64,000 nucleotides of DNA from Trametopsis cervina (Eukaryota; Basidiomycota; Agaricomycetes; Polyporales; Irpicaceae), in the NCBI GenBank assembly GCA_022385755.1, contig MU278389.1:3775-67774 (forward strand). The letters are read 5' to 3'. Under the pieces are notes generated by a model. The model was given only the letters and a program-made list of their open reading frames with translations. It made no database searches and was not told the origin of the DNA. Shown in pieces: positions 11,409-23,247 of the stretch; the first letter of the stretch is position 1, and each line of letters begins with the position of its first letter. Both the position numbers and the translations under genes were made by a program.

Positions 11409-14400
11409 CTAGTACTCGCTGTCTACAAGGTTACGCACAACCTCTTTTCTGGCCCATTCCCCAGCCTTAGACTCCGGACCTCTCCATGCCCGCCAGACGA
11501 GCAACTTGGCAGTCAGTTCATCCCACTCTTTGCACCATTCATCCATCCTCATCGCGATGGTCCAAAGGGATTCAACGCACTCTCCCCAGATCTGCGTGGC
11601 AGGAGCCTCCGTTGGTTTCCACAATACGTGAGAGCGGTGCGGAGGCAGAGAAAGCGTATTTGGCGCATACTTGGTCGTAGGGGTGCTCGGTAGATGTATA
11701 TCAGCCTCAATGGTTCTCAGATATCCCACCAACAGACGAAGGAAGTCTTGGAGCTGATGAGCCGGCACCGTAGATAGGTTGCTCAATCGCAACACGATTT
11801 GTACAACGTAGGCGAACAGAGTTCCGTTACATCCTGTAGAGGCCCACGGAAATCAGCCAATTTTGACTGCTACGGCAACAACGGCTTGACAAACCTTTAC
11901 TATGCACCAAAGCAGATAGACACCGGACGATGATGGACCGCCATTCTCCGGCTGTTGATGCTTCCAACTTTTGTGCGTCTATAATTACCAGGATGTTCTC
12001 GAGAATCTTTGCCCAGCCCAGGCCTTCATCTGCCCGTATGTTTTGTAATTGAAGCTCGATCCAGGACAACAAAGCAGATCCAAGAACAAGAGAAGTGACA
12101 GCGTGTCGCTCGCATGTGAGATTCGCAAGCAGCTATTTATCAGAAATCAGGTACGCGGAAGTAAGATAACGCGGATATAACAAACCTCCATGATACTGCG
12201 TCGCAAGTGAGAGTCGGACTCCTCGTTATGGAACATGCTGGATAGCAAATCCCATGTATGTCGCTTCTTGAGAATTCTCCACTCCTGCCGACCGACCATA
12301 CCATCGCTCATGAACCTAACGATCCATGCTCTTTCTTTCCTCCACTGATCGGAGACGCTGTACAGCATAGAATAAAGCAGGGGCATATCATTCGTGTCCA
12401 GCTCCGGCCGTTGAAGAAGGAACCGTGCTGTGAGGGGGTAGATAAAGTTCGACGGATAGAACACACCACGCAATGCATGCGCGAGGTGTAATGTGATGAA
12501 CACCGCGAGTCGGGGAGGATGTTCTTCTGTGGAGTTCCTAGCGTATATGTCTTTCAAGAGATCCAGGACATACAGGACATGCGGCTTCTCTTGCAGATCG
12601 GCAGCCTAAGAAATGTTTCATAAGCAGAATGACATAATTATGGACTTTCATACCTGTAAAGCGCGATAAAGACCTGCGAGTTGTACCATGGCGATTTCCC
12701 GTAAGTCATCGTTCCGCGCAGAAAGTGCCCGGATAAGCACGGAGACAATATTAGTCCGCAGCATCTGGACCCAAGCAGAGGCTGTCTCAGGTGTGCCTTC
12801 GTCCAGCATGCGCGAGAACAAGAGGACCACGAACACAGGATCATAGATATTCTCTCCGTCTATTTGACCATCGGATTGTCCTAGTGATGCACGTTGTGGG
12901 AATTGCAGACATGTTCTCAACATCCGAGTTGAATCGAGGCTTTGCACAGATTCGAGCGCCGTAAATGACGCCGTTTCAGGGGTGGAGGACCACTGTGAGA
13001 GAAGCGATGACACGGGTAGTTTTTTGATCGCTTCGAATAGCTTGAAAATCCCCAAAAGCTTGCAGTCTGCTCCAGACATGGTCCCTCCGTATAGAGGCAG
13101 CAAAGCATCTACATGGCTTGTTTGACATGTGTTCGCTGGATGCAGTCGAAAGAGGAGATCTAGCACGGCGACGAGTCGGTCTCTGGCAGAATTGTGGGCT
13201 GTATCTATGGTTCTGCCTATTGAGAGGAATCTCTGGTGCTGCAGAATAGTTTGCAGTATGCGATTGACAGTAACAGGCTGTTCATGATATGAGCTAGCAT
13301 TGGAGGTTTCGTGAAGATTATGATCATACCTTGAGTTCAGAGCCTTTCAGCGCTTCATAAGCCAGAGAGAGGGCACCAGAATCCTGTAAACGATGCTGGA
13401 CAGCTGCTAAGGCCAGCGTCTCTGCCGACTGAGTGGCTATGGCTCTATGTTGCTTGATGACACCAGCCAGATTCGCAATCAAGTCGCGTGTTGGCTGCGA
13501 CAAGACGCCAGCGGAAGAGAGAGCGGATACAACCCATGTTGACGCATGTTCCACAAGTCGACTGATCGCATGGTGGATGGCGTCGGATCCGTTGGGTGGG
13601 AAGTCGCTCAGCACAGAAAAGACGACAGCTGGCGGATGTTGTTTGCTAGTCGGTTGAATAGTTTCCAGAACACGCGCAGCGAGATGAGGGTGGAGACTCG
13701 GAAGGAGAGATACGAGCCGTCTGCACGCATGTTCGGTTTCCGGTGACAGCGCCTGAGTCAGGGCAACGAACACCGTTTTGTAGAGCCCAGTGACCACAGA
13801 GTCGCCTTCTTCTTCTGCGCCGTCTTCCGTCGACGACGTATCAAGATAGGCATAGAGAATGGCCGCTACACGTTCGACGGGCCAAGCTGATATGTCGCAA
13901 GTGAGCGCCCACGCACGAATGGCGATACGCGCGTGCCTGCTTTTGTACATGGCAGCTGCAAGAATGAATATGTCATATGGAGTCTGCTCTGTCTGCTGAA
14001 GAATGGCGGTGACATCTATCGGCTCCGTTATCTTGCGTAATGCTACCTTCCATTGGTTTTGAGCTGTCGTTACCAACGATGCCGCTGATTGGTCGACTTC
14101 TGCAGAGAACAAGCCATCATAGAACAGAGGAAGAGATGTCCGAATTGCTGTCGAGAGGATGTGTTTGGCCGCGGCTGAATCCGGGAGAGAAGTTACCAGT
14201 GCTCGCCATTGCGGAAGCCGGCTCGGAAGGTCAATCACACCGCTGGTCTTCACCGTTGTACTAAGAGCCGATAGGAGGCCATCCAATACCAGAAGGGCGT
14301 CTGGCGAACTTCTTTCTGTTGATAAATGGAAGTGGTCAAGAAGGCCTAAAAGCCGACTTTGGTCCATTACATGAAGCCACATAACAACAGTTTCGGGCTA

Positions 14401-17400
14401 GGGAGTTATCAGCCGCATTGTGTGAAGTAGCTATGCGAGAGGCACATACTGCGGTAGGACCGAATGAAGTGATACCGTGCTTAACGTTGGCGGCCCAAAG
14501 TTCCACATATTCTTCAAGAAAAGGTGCCGCCTCTTGACCTAGACTGGTTGAGCGATAGAGCAACTGCTTGAAAGCTAAATGGCGGTGTCAGTAACTATGA
14601 TAAGTAATAGAAACATGATCTACCTGGAAGTACAGTGGGATCTAATGCCGATGTTGCGTACTTGCGGATGGCAGGTAACTGCCACAGGAATCGCATGATT
14701 TGTTCGCTATGTGTAACTTGCTCTCGAGAGATTTTGTCCACAAAACCAGCGAGAAACAGAATAAGGTCTCTGCACACTGTCAGCTTGTTGTTGGCAGCCA
14801 GTCTGTGCTGTACGGTAGTGACGACGCGATTCGAATCCTCTGCGGTAGAGCACCGTGCAGCGATAGCATCAATGAGGATATCTCTACGTTCTTCTGTGAT
14901 CAAGTCGTCTTCGCCGCAATGAATAAAGAGCGTGTCAACATCAAGTCTACCTAGGTATCAGCGGGGCAGGTCGGAGGCGATACATAGTGCTCACCGTCGT
15001 GACAACTCGGGGTTCTTCGATATCGTGGACCATACAAAGCCATGGCCAGGGTGAACATAATCGATGAGATCTTTGGTGGCCGGTGCATATAGCTGGCCAG
15101 TAACGCCAACAAGCATGGCGAACTGAGTGTCGTCCATAGTTTCACCGACCAGTCGTACCCAGTCCACTATGGAGTATGCATCATGTTGTCTTGCCAATTG
15201 CGACTCAGCTGAAAATGCAGACCGCATTAGCAGTAGCCATACAGGGCACGCGTCGTAAGATACATACGAGTGACTTTCTCGCTTACGCGTCGTAAGAATG
15301 CCTGGACAGTAGGGTTGTGCTCTAGAGGCATGACTATCGGGTTCTCTAGCTGAGCCAGTCCTGACCTGAGCGCTTGCGCTTCACGGCTGATCGCGGCCAT
15401 GATGGAGGAGGGCCCAGGTTTTCCAAGAAGATCTTGCAGAGTCTTTGCAACCGTATATAGAGGGTGCAAAGTTGTGACTTTCCCGGCGAATTTCAGCATA
15501 AGCTTTCGTATGTAAGTTACGACAGCTAGACAGTCCGCGGGCGGGAGGAGATTGCGACTGAATTTCGCTTCCAGTTGCTCCAGTGCCGTCATGAGCAACG
15601 GACTTGGTAATGCTGAAGACTCTCCGGCTGCTGTTGCAATACCTCCTTCTGCGCGTGTCTGCGGCCAGGATTCCTGCAATTCTTGGAGGTATCGGTACGG
15701 CGTCTTCAAACAGCGTTGAACACAGTCGTCCAAGAATGAAACGACGGCTGTGGTTTCGTTAGATAGCGGTGTATCGTCGGGCGCTCGAGCCTCGGGACCA
15801 CGCTTTATAGCAGGTAAAGCGTGCAGCCACAAGTCCAATTCGTGTGGATCATGTTGAAACGCTAGAGTTTGTGATAAAGCACGCTTCAGTAGAGTGGCAA
15901 TAGCAGACTTGATAGCTTGTGTGTCGGTATCAATGTACAATGTGAGCAGGATACTCAAATTGCCTCGAGATGACCCTTCCAATATGTCAGCTGACACTCA
16001 AAGCGGAGGCGGACATAGCTTACCGGATTTCCCCATAAGAGAAAATTCCTCGCTTTCATTGAGGAAACGCAAGGAGTTTAGCCGACGAAGTATGGTCAGC
16101 CCTGCAGTTGTGTCGTCCTCTGCGCCCTCCTGGATACCGATGAGTAGTCTTGTAACGTCGAACCTAGCCTCCGCGACTAGCAGAGGCAAGTGGCGTTGAT
16201 AAAGCCAGAGTAATCGCTGTGCGCTCTCGGATAGTAGCGCAGTCTTCGTGACGTTGGCAGCTTTGCTAGGCTGTTCCGGCTGCCCATCAACAGCCGTAGC
16301 TGGTTGCATAGTCTTCTGCTGGGCGAAAGCGACTATCACTTGGAACTCGGGAACCCTGCGTGACACCTCTCTTTCTAGTTCTCTACGCCTTCCAGCCCAC
16401 AACCCATCTTCGTCATCCTCTTCAAGAGCGCGCTGGATTTCTTGAAAGACGCTCAAGACTGCGCCATATTTTGTGAGACATTTAGCCAGAGCAAGAGCTG
16501 TACAGTGTTGGACCAACGAAGAAGTAGATTGTAAACCGCGCGAGAGATGAGCCTTGATACTGATAGAGGGTAGAATATTTTCCAAGATCGTCGACAAAGG
16601 CGGTGGATTGGGCCGATACAACTTCGAGTTATCCGGGAGTTGAAACGATGCGCGTGGCACAGGGAGCGAGATAGCCGAACCAAAAAATGCAATATTCGCT
16701 ATCCACTTCGAAGACAGACGAGGCTCAAGGGTCAGCGCTGCAGCGTGCCAATATCTAGCAAAACGATGAAAAAAGGCTTGACTGCGAATATATAAAACTT
16801 ACCCTGCCACGAGCTCTGGACAAGCCTGTAATATGCGCAATGCCAGCTCTTGTTGTCGTGCATCTTCGTTCACGCGAAGAGACTTGAGCACGTTTGCCAA
16901 TATCTTATTGTATACTTTCCCATAATGCCGACGTGTAAAATCTTCGGCAAGCTCCTCAAATTGAGCATCGGTTTCGTCTTCGCGGGGATACCACCCTTGG
17001 TCCTTGAAGCAAATCCCTACTCCGGGACGCGCGCAGATTGCAAGCAAAAAGTGGTGAACCAAATCAGCGGTTAATGCTTCTGCATTTCCTATTTCAGGGA
17101 CGTTGCGTTCGTACAGCTTTAGAATCTGAACGAAGGTTCAGATCACATTGCGGGAATAGATTGATTGCCATACCTGCCCCATAGTAGACTCGTTGAAGAT
17201 ATTAATCTTCGCTGTCTTCTTGATCTTGAGATCCGCCCAAATTCCAGACCAACAGATCTCGAGGACCTTTCGAACCACTGGATAGGAGTCGTGGGCGAGA
17301 CCTTTGAAGATAGAGATTAAATTGTCTCGGCGCTGCTCCAGGAATGCCGCTTTGACCATGGTAGGCGCTTTGGTGTCGACGAAGGACAATATGAGCAAGA

Positions 17401-18211
17401 TGTACAACGTTCTTATGTCTGGACGATAGCTATTCAGCAAAATATCAACGGCGTGCACAAAAGTTCTAACCTGGTCGGGATAAGATGTCGGCCTGACTAT
17501 CATTTTTTGACCTTCGCCGCAAGTTCAGCAATTTCGGCAGTGACTGGTTCTATTGAGTAATGAACCAAGGGGTTAAAGCACTGATCATACCTTCAATTCC
17601 CATGGGAATGCGTCCATAACGCTACGCGAATCTTTCCCACCATTGAAGTAGGACATAGCGTTGTATAGCTTGAGAGCAGTAAGCAGCAGCTCATTGTGCG
17701 TAGTTGACAAGTATGAGTTTAACTTGGAGATCCATTGAGGCGACAATACAGTCTTAATCACGGACCCGGCAATGTGATGGTAGGTGTAATGAGACGAGAG
17801 CAGGTTGGCGAGGCATGATAGGACAGACAAGATGAGACATATGAGAGCGACTTGACGCTACGGCGCTGTCAATAATACGGTAGCATAGGTTCAAGCTGTG
17901 GCTCACAGTATTGACCTTTGTCCATACTGCAAATAGTTCTTGGGCACCATTATCGGACTCTAACCAATCAACGACGAGCAGAAGCCGTTCGTCAGTGGCT
18001 GATATGGTATTCTCGGAGGATTTGACGGTTAGTTGGTTTCGCAGTGCGGTCAGCCCTATCTCATGGTCAGTATGTTATAAAAGGTACGTTCACATCCGTG
18101 CATGCCTTCAATCAATCCTGCTTCACTTGTCGCGTGCAAAATGTTGCGAATGTCTCCGTATGTCGTAAACTTGATCTGGCTCGACGCCTTATTGTGTTGC
18201 TGGCCAGCCAT
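11409..18211 (-). CDS. urb1: Nucleolar pre-ribosomal-associated protein 1 (Urb1/Npa1)
   Basis: Very large HEAT-repeat nucleolar scaffold for early pre-60S particles, and the organiser of the Npa1 complex that includes Rsa3. About 15 exons cover 6.8 kb, roughly 1,900 residues. The N-terminal Urb1 domain is clear: TLYILLILSFVDTKAP, YPVVRKVLEICWSGIW and INIFNESTMGQV (17.1-17.5 kb), then VHHFLLAICARPGVGICFKD (about 17.0 kb) and ILANVLKSLRVNED. The rest is helical repeat with few motifs, and the C-terminal part (11.4-13.2 kb) ends in TAG at 11409-11411. The start chosen is the ATG at 18211 (MAGQQHNKASS), the first ATG in frame before FTTYGDIRNIL. Introns are about 50-60 bp. Confidence 0.9.
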
Positions 18212-19202
18212 GCAAGTCTCGTTTACTGCGCAGCCGATACGCAAATGTTGGTTGGGTTTCTTGTTCGCAACGGTCGCGCGCACACATAGCCTGACGAGGA
18301 GACTGAGAGAGGCGTAGAAATCATAGAAATTTAGAGTGAGGCAATGATTGGCGCTTCAGATTCCATCGGGCATAGATCCCAGCACTCCGGTCAGCTAAAC
18401 GACTCATGCTAGTGGTACATTACCACCATGGCTTCACGAATTCCTCATTGTCATTTGACACCTCCTTCGAGTTCACAGACTACGCAAGCCATCATAATTT
18501 AATCGCAAAGGGCTGGTCTTCGAGGAATAAAGACGATAAGACCATCTACCCACGTAGATTGAGTACAGGGTGGCACGAATGGGTAGTGAGGCAACATTGC
18601 TCCTTCGATGCACGAGGTATGCGAGTCGCAACACATTTCATCAAGCCTGTGTGCTTCCGAGTCGTCATATGAATTACTGAAGCCTACCGACAACCACCAA
18701 TCAAAACAGTCGTTCTCAGGCAGCATCGCTTCCTCCAACTTAAGACGTGGGTACCGACTGCGCTATTGGGTCGAATTTCATACACTTTGCGCTGATAGTC
18801 CGATCCCGAATGCGCTAGGAATAAATGAAACAGCCCTCACAGGCCGCTGCGAGCTATGATTAGCTGCGGAAGAGAGTCTGTCGCTTGTGAAACACACACG
18901 ATCTGACATCATTCGGAATACCAGTAGGGTGCCTCCATACACGTGAGAGTAATCTTCCCACTGCGCTCAAATATTTTGTCTGCGCATAGCGACATGTGAG
19001 TGTTTTTGAAGCACCCCGGTCATTTCTCTGACTTCTATTGGCTATTGCGGTATCAGACTCCTTCTGCAACGATGAAACGCTCGCGATCACATAAAGCGTT
19101 CTTTGGCGTATATAATCCTCGGGGAGGCTGACTAGACGAGCATAGGACAGCTCAGGCCGTTCATACTACCCACTTCGACCTTAATACCCTCCTTGCCTCC
19201 CC
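18212..19202. other. Divergent intergenic region, urb1 / cupredoxin
   Basis: About 990 bp between two divergent genes. No open frame here looks coding. It should contain both promoters. A TATA-like box for the plus-strand gene is at 19109-19116. Confidence 0.5.
19109..19116 (+). promoter_or_regulatory. TATA-like box of cupredoxin gene
   Basis: TATATAAT lies 94 bp upstream of the ATG at 19203, a plausible core promoter distance for a fungal gene with a short leader. Called on sequence only. Confidence 0.45.
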
Positions 19203-20119
19203 AATGTTCTCCTTGACTTCCAGCGTCGTGGCGGTTTCCTTGGCTGCCTTAGCCGCCGCCCAAGTCACTGTAAGTCTGCAGGTTTAGGGGCGGACCTCGG
19301 CAGTGTACTAACTATATTCTGTCAGATTACAGTCGGCGGTCCTCCCTCTAAGCCCTTCCAGTTCAGTCCTCCCAATGTGACGGCTAGCAATGGAACCGTT
19401 GTGACGTTTGTCTACGCTGGCTCCCCTGGTTTCCACAGCGTTACCCAGTCCTCTTTCGCCAGTCCGTGCGACCCCGAACCGTCTGGATTTGACTCAGGCT
19501 TTGTCTTCATTCCACCGAACAACACCAACCCCGTGCCAAGCTGGAATCTGACCATTACTGACGATTCAACTCGTAAGTCGAGCAATTACCTGTGTAACAC
19601 GTCTCTCTGAATGTGCTGCACAGCCATCTGGTTCTACTGTGGTCAGCTCGCGCCCATCCCTCATTGCACTCAAGGAATGGTTGGGTAATTATACTCATGC
19701 TTCATGCTTACCGTACACACATTAATCCATCTCTTAGTTCTATCAATGCTCCTACCTCCGGAAACCGCACGTTTGCAGCCTTCCAGCAGGCAGCCATCGC
19801 CCTTAACAACACCCACACTCCTGGCGCGCCCATCCCCAACCTGAACGGTGTGGGAGCTAATGCCACTGCCGTACCCGGCCCATTATCTGGAGGCATGACT
19901 GCGTCCGCTGCTCCGTCGGGACCCACCCCCAATGCCCCGGGTGTCACCGTTAGCGCAAACACCTCCGGAGCGCCGTCGCCGTCGTCTGCTGCAGCTGGCT
20001 CTGGTTCAAGTGCGCCAAGCGCACCGAGCCCGACGAGCGCTGCCTCTGGTGCTGTCGTAAACTCGGCAAATGTCATCACCGTTCTCTCCGCAGCACTATT
20101 TGCCGCAGCTGTCTTGTAG
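19203..20119 (+). CDS. Secreted cupredoxin, probably GPI-anchored
   Basis: Blue-copper-like extracellular protein family of basidiomycetes, probably at the cell surface; its electron partner or role is not established. The first exon encodes a signal peptide (MFSLTSSVVAVSLAALAAA). The cupredoxin fold follows across introns: TVGGPPSKPFQFSPPNV, VVTFVYAGSPGFHSVTQSSF, SFASPCDPE, PIWFYCGQLAPIPHC, QGMVGSINAP. His in FHSV, Cys in FYCGQ and His in PHC would be the type 1 copper ligands, with Met in GMVG as the axial candidate. A Ser/Ala/Pro-rich stretch and a hydrophobic C-terminus (VLSAALFAAAVL) fit a GPI signal. Four exons. Stop TAG at 20117-20119. Confidence 0.88.
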
Positions 20120-20312
20120 GTTCATAGTCGCAACTGGACATCCATAGATAGAAGTTATATCTCGCTATTGTCTATGTTTCCACAAAATATCTCTGTGCTC
20201 GGCTGTATGTAGAGAGTGCGGATTTATTTATTTATTTGCGTATGGACATAGCGCCAATCCAAATATTCGCAGCCCTCAAAAATGCGCGCTCACTTGAAGG
20301 CGTACCTTCTAA

Positions 20313-21849
20313 ATGGCTCAAAAACAAGACACAGACGCAGATTCAGTCCCAGAACTAGGAGAATCTATATCTTCTAGCTTTTTGAAGCTACGCGACACGC
20401 TGTCTACGTATAAATACAATTCGCCTACGAAGGGTAGCGGCCCGAATAACCCCACAGCTCCGATTACGCAGGATGTAGATTATTCAACGATGGGGTCGCC
20501 TTCCTTCAAACGAGAATGCTCGTCTGGGTTGGATGGTGAAGTCTTGCCGCAGTTGGCAACTCGCAGTAAAAGCAATAAACGCCTCAAACGTGGGTATGCT
20601 CCTCCGGAGACATACGAGCATCTGCACTATCTGCAAGATTATCTGGAGCCGTACCTCGATGGTGAGTCTCACATGTCTTCTGGATTTCTCAGTTGCGCCC
20701 TAGCTTATAAATCAAACTAGTTGTATTCTGCGGCATCAAGTACGCTCACCATTGTACCTGTCAATGACTCGATGTCTCATCCTACTTCTTCACAGTCCTG
20801 GATACATGTCTGGTCAGACCGGGTACCATTATGCCCACTCGACGAATCATTTTTGGCACTGCCTTCATTTGTCTGGTGCGAGAATTTCCATCAATTGTCT
20901 CTACATTATTGATCTGTAGAAGCAGGTCTTACGGAAAGGCTTCTATCCCCTGAGGAGGCTCCGTCCTTACTAGAAACATATCACTTTGGATTGGTAATTC
21001 TCTATCGCGCCAGCAGATGTACTATTTCTTACGTGTTGTCGCAGACGAATCTCGTAGACCGCCCGACTGCTGAGGTGCGTGTCGAACTCGCTACATATTT
21101 GAGAGCTCCAGCGGAAGGCCTAACATCTCCGCAAGCAATCCGAGCTATCGACGGAGGAGATGAATGGTGGTGTACCTGTTTTAATGGACAAGCTTGTCAA
21201 GTACAGACCCAAGATGATCTGCTTCCTCGGCAAGGGTATATGGGAGGTATTTCGGAAACAAGCCTTCACGTCGCAGGCTTCCACTTCGCGAGACCTTGCG
21301 TCGGTGCCCTCTTCGGAACCTCTTAACAAGGATATAAAACGAACATCCACCACCCCTCGTGTGACTGTGGCCTCGAAATATTTCATTCACATACCCAAGA
21401 CCGATGAGCGCCCTCCCCAGCATGCATCGTCTCCGTCGATAAGCACCAAACAAAAAGCTAAGCCTTTCGAGTGGGGTTTACAGCCTTACAAGGTTGTCTA
21501 CAAAGAGTCAGGTGAGCTACCTCCGACGCAAGCTGCGCTCGTCCCTTATTTTGCTCGCGCTTGTAGGTGATGCACCGTTGCCCATGAGAGAAACTTTGAT
21601 CTTTGTCGTCCCCAGCCCTTCTGCACGAGTCGTCGCGTACCAGGTAAGCGACGAGCTAAAGACCCTTCTGCTCTTCTAAGCTCTGTTCAATAGTGGTGGG
21701 ACAAGGTCAAATTCTTCGAAAGCCTCCGGGAACACGTTGCTGCGATGCATGATCGCAAAATCGACACCTCAAGGTTCACTCCCGTCCCCCTTAGAACCAC
21801 GAAGTCGATCTACTTCACCAACCCACCGGAATCTGCGTGCGCAGCATGA
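20313..21849 (+). CDS. G/T mismatch-specific thymine/uracil DNA glycosylase (TDG/MUG)
   Basis: Base-excision-repair enzyme removing T or U mispaired with G, acting in the nucleus. A lysine-rich N-terminal tail (RSKSNKRLKRG) precedes the catalytic domain. The key motif VVFCGINPGYMSG is assembled across an intron; the Asn in GINPG is the water-activating residue of the family. YHYAHSTNHFWHCLHLSG and LTNLVDRPTAEQSELSTEEM follow, with CFLGKGIWEVF and the second signature PSPSARVVAYQ. The last exon gives WWDKVKFFESLREH. About seven exons; joining by GT..AG keeps the frame throughout. Start ATG at 20313, stop TGA at 21847-21849. Confidence 0.9.
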
Positions 21850-22509
21850 GGGGTTTGCCTGGAGCCAATTTGTTCAAAATCTGGGCCTTCCAATGCTGTC
21901 CGTGCGGGAAGCTTGTGGTCGTTTGCCAGCGGCCAACTGCTGTCATTACTGCGCACAGCTGAAACGATCGTGAAGACTGCTGGGCGTGGTTTCCTATGCC
22001 GGTGGGCTACTGGTCCTCCATGCGGCTTAGAAATTACACAGATTGTTCGGCGCGCACCCTGACGTGTTTCGGAATGCTGCCGAAACTGCTTCAATAGGGG
22101 TAATTACTCGGCCTATGCAAGTGGCATAGCTCAGCCGTGCGGGGGTAGTGGCCGTTCACCGTCGAAGAAAGTAATTACATTAGCAAGTCAATGGTTCGCT
22201 CACCTGTCGGGCATGCTCGCGACGAGTTCAAAGAGCCGTAGCAATTAGACGACATGCATTGCGTGAGGGGTGAGAGGTGGTGCACACTGTATGTATGCAA
22301 GTAGAAATGATTTATTTGTTGGGGCCAGTGCGGCTGCATACAAAACGGTGGAGAAACGTAGTGAGAAAACCGAAGTGTCCTGTCCCCAGACCTGTTGCCC
22401 GCGACTGCGTTCGATCTTTTATAGATGTTGAGATTCCTTCGTGCAAGACCGGCGGAGGGCACTTCAAACGTGGTGCATTTCATTTCCGGGGTTCTTCGAG
22501 TGGGTTGTC
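21850..22509. other. Convergent intergenic region
   Basis: About 660 bp between the 3' ends of the glycosylase gene and a minus-strand hypothetical gene. Only short frames with no domain similarity. No tRNA or repeat recognised. Confidence 0.5.
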
Positions 22510-23247
22510 TTATTGAACGCAGGGAACGGAAGTGATGCTGTACGGTATGCCAAGGCTCTTCGCGGGAAGGGCGTAAGGATTGTGTACGAGGCTTCTTCTG
22601 TAGTATCGGTTCTCTGCTCGGGCAATCATTCGGTGGGCAACCTCGTATCGCTGGTGTGACTCGATGGGAAATTGTTCTGTAGGAAGAGCAGACTCTTGTA
22701 GATAGCCCCGCATTGCGCCTGGTTCAGCTGGCCCATTGGCATCCATGGGAGTCATTGCAACGTTATCCGGGGGCGAAGCCCAAGGTTCCTGTTGAAGATC
22801 AGGAGACAAGAAGTCAAGAATCTCATCGTCGTAGGGGTCGCTAGCTGCTTGTTGTTGGGCATCTGGCTCGTCGTCGTACAACCACTCCACCATGCGTGTG
22901 GCCACTAGCTCGCAGTCCTGGAGCGCGTCGGCCTCCCTGGCAAAGACAGCCTTCGTATCATCCTGTTTCTGTTGACAAGCGCTATCCCAGGCAGTAGGTG
23001 AATCGCGAAGAACATGGTTGCCTTTGTGGAGAGTAGCTTTCGCATTACAGACCGAGCGAATTGTACTCTCAGAGATCTTCAAGTTCGCAGAAAGTAATAG
23101 TGCATGCCAGACTATTGCAGAAGTGCCGCCAACACCAGGACTGTCGAGAGAATGAGGGCCGAGACTAACTTGATCAGGTACCAGGTCAGGCCAGATAATC
23201 AACATGCCACCGGCGGGATTTGTAGAGGGCATCTCTTGGTAGTTCAT
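22510..23247 (-). CDS. Hypothetical protein, 3' exon (gene probably longer)
   Basis: Unrecognised protein. One open exon of 245 codons runs from the ATG at 23247 (MNYQEMPSTNPAGG) to TAA at 22510-22512. It is acidic and has no signal peptide or membrane helix. A Tyr/Arg-rich C-terminal part (AHRMIARAENRYYRRSLVHN) resembles a helical segment. An acceptor (TGTTTATAG) lies 15 bases before the ATG and the frame stays open to it (PHNTV then M). A GTATGC donor at about 23319 would join it to an in-frame exon ending LLPAK. Coding-like sequence continues to an ATG at about 23573, so the true start is probably upstream. No function can be assigned. Confidence 0.55.
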   Translation of the reverse strand: MNYQEMPSTNPAGGMLIIWPDLVPDQVSLGPHSLDSPGVGGTSAIVWHALLLSANLKISESTIRSVCNAKATLHKGNHVLRDSPTAWDSACQQKQDDTKAVFAREADALQDCELVATRMVEWLYDDEPDAQQQAASDPYDDEILDFLSPDLQQEPWASPPDNVAMTPMDANGPAEPGAMRGYLQESALPTEQFPIESHQRYEVAHRMIARAENRYYRRSLVHNPYALPAKSLGIPYSITSVPCVQ

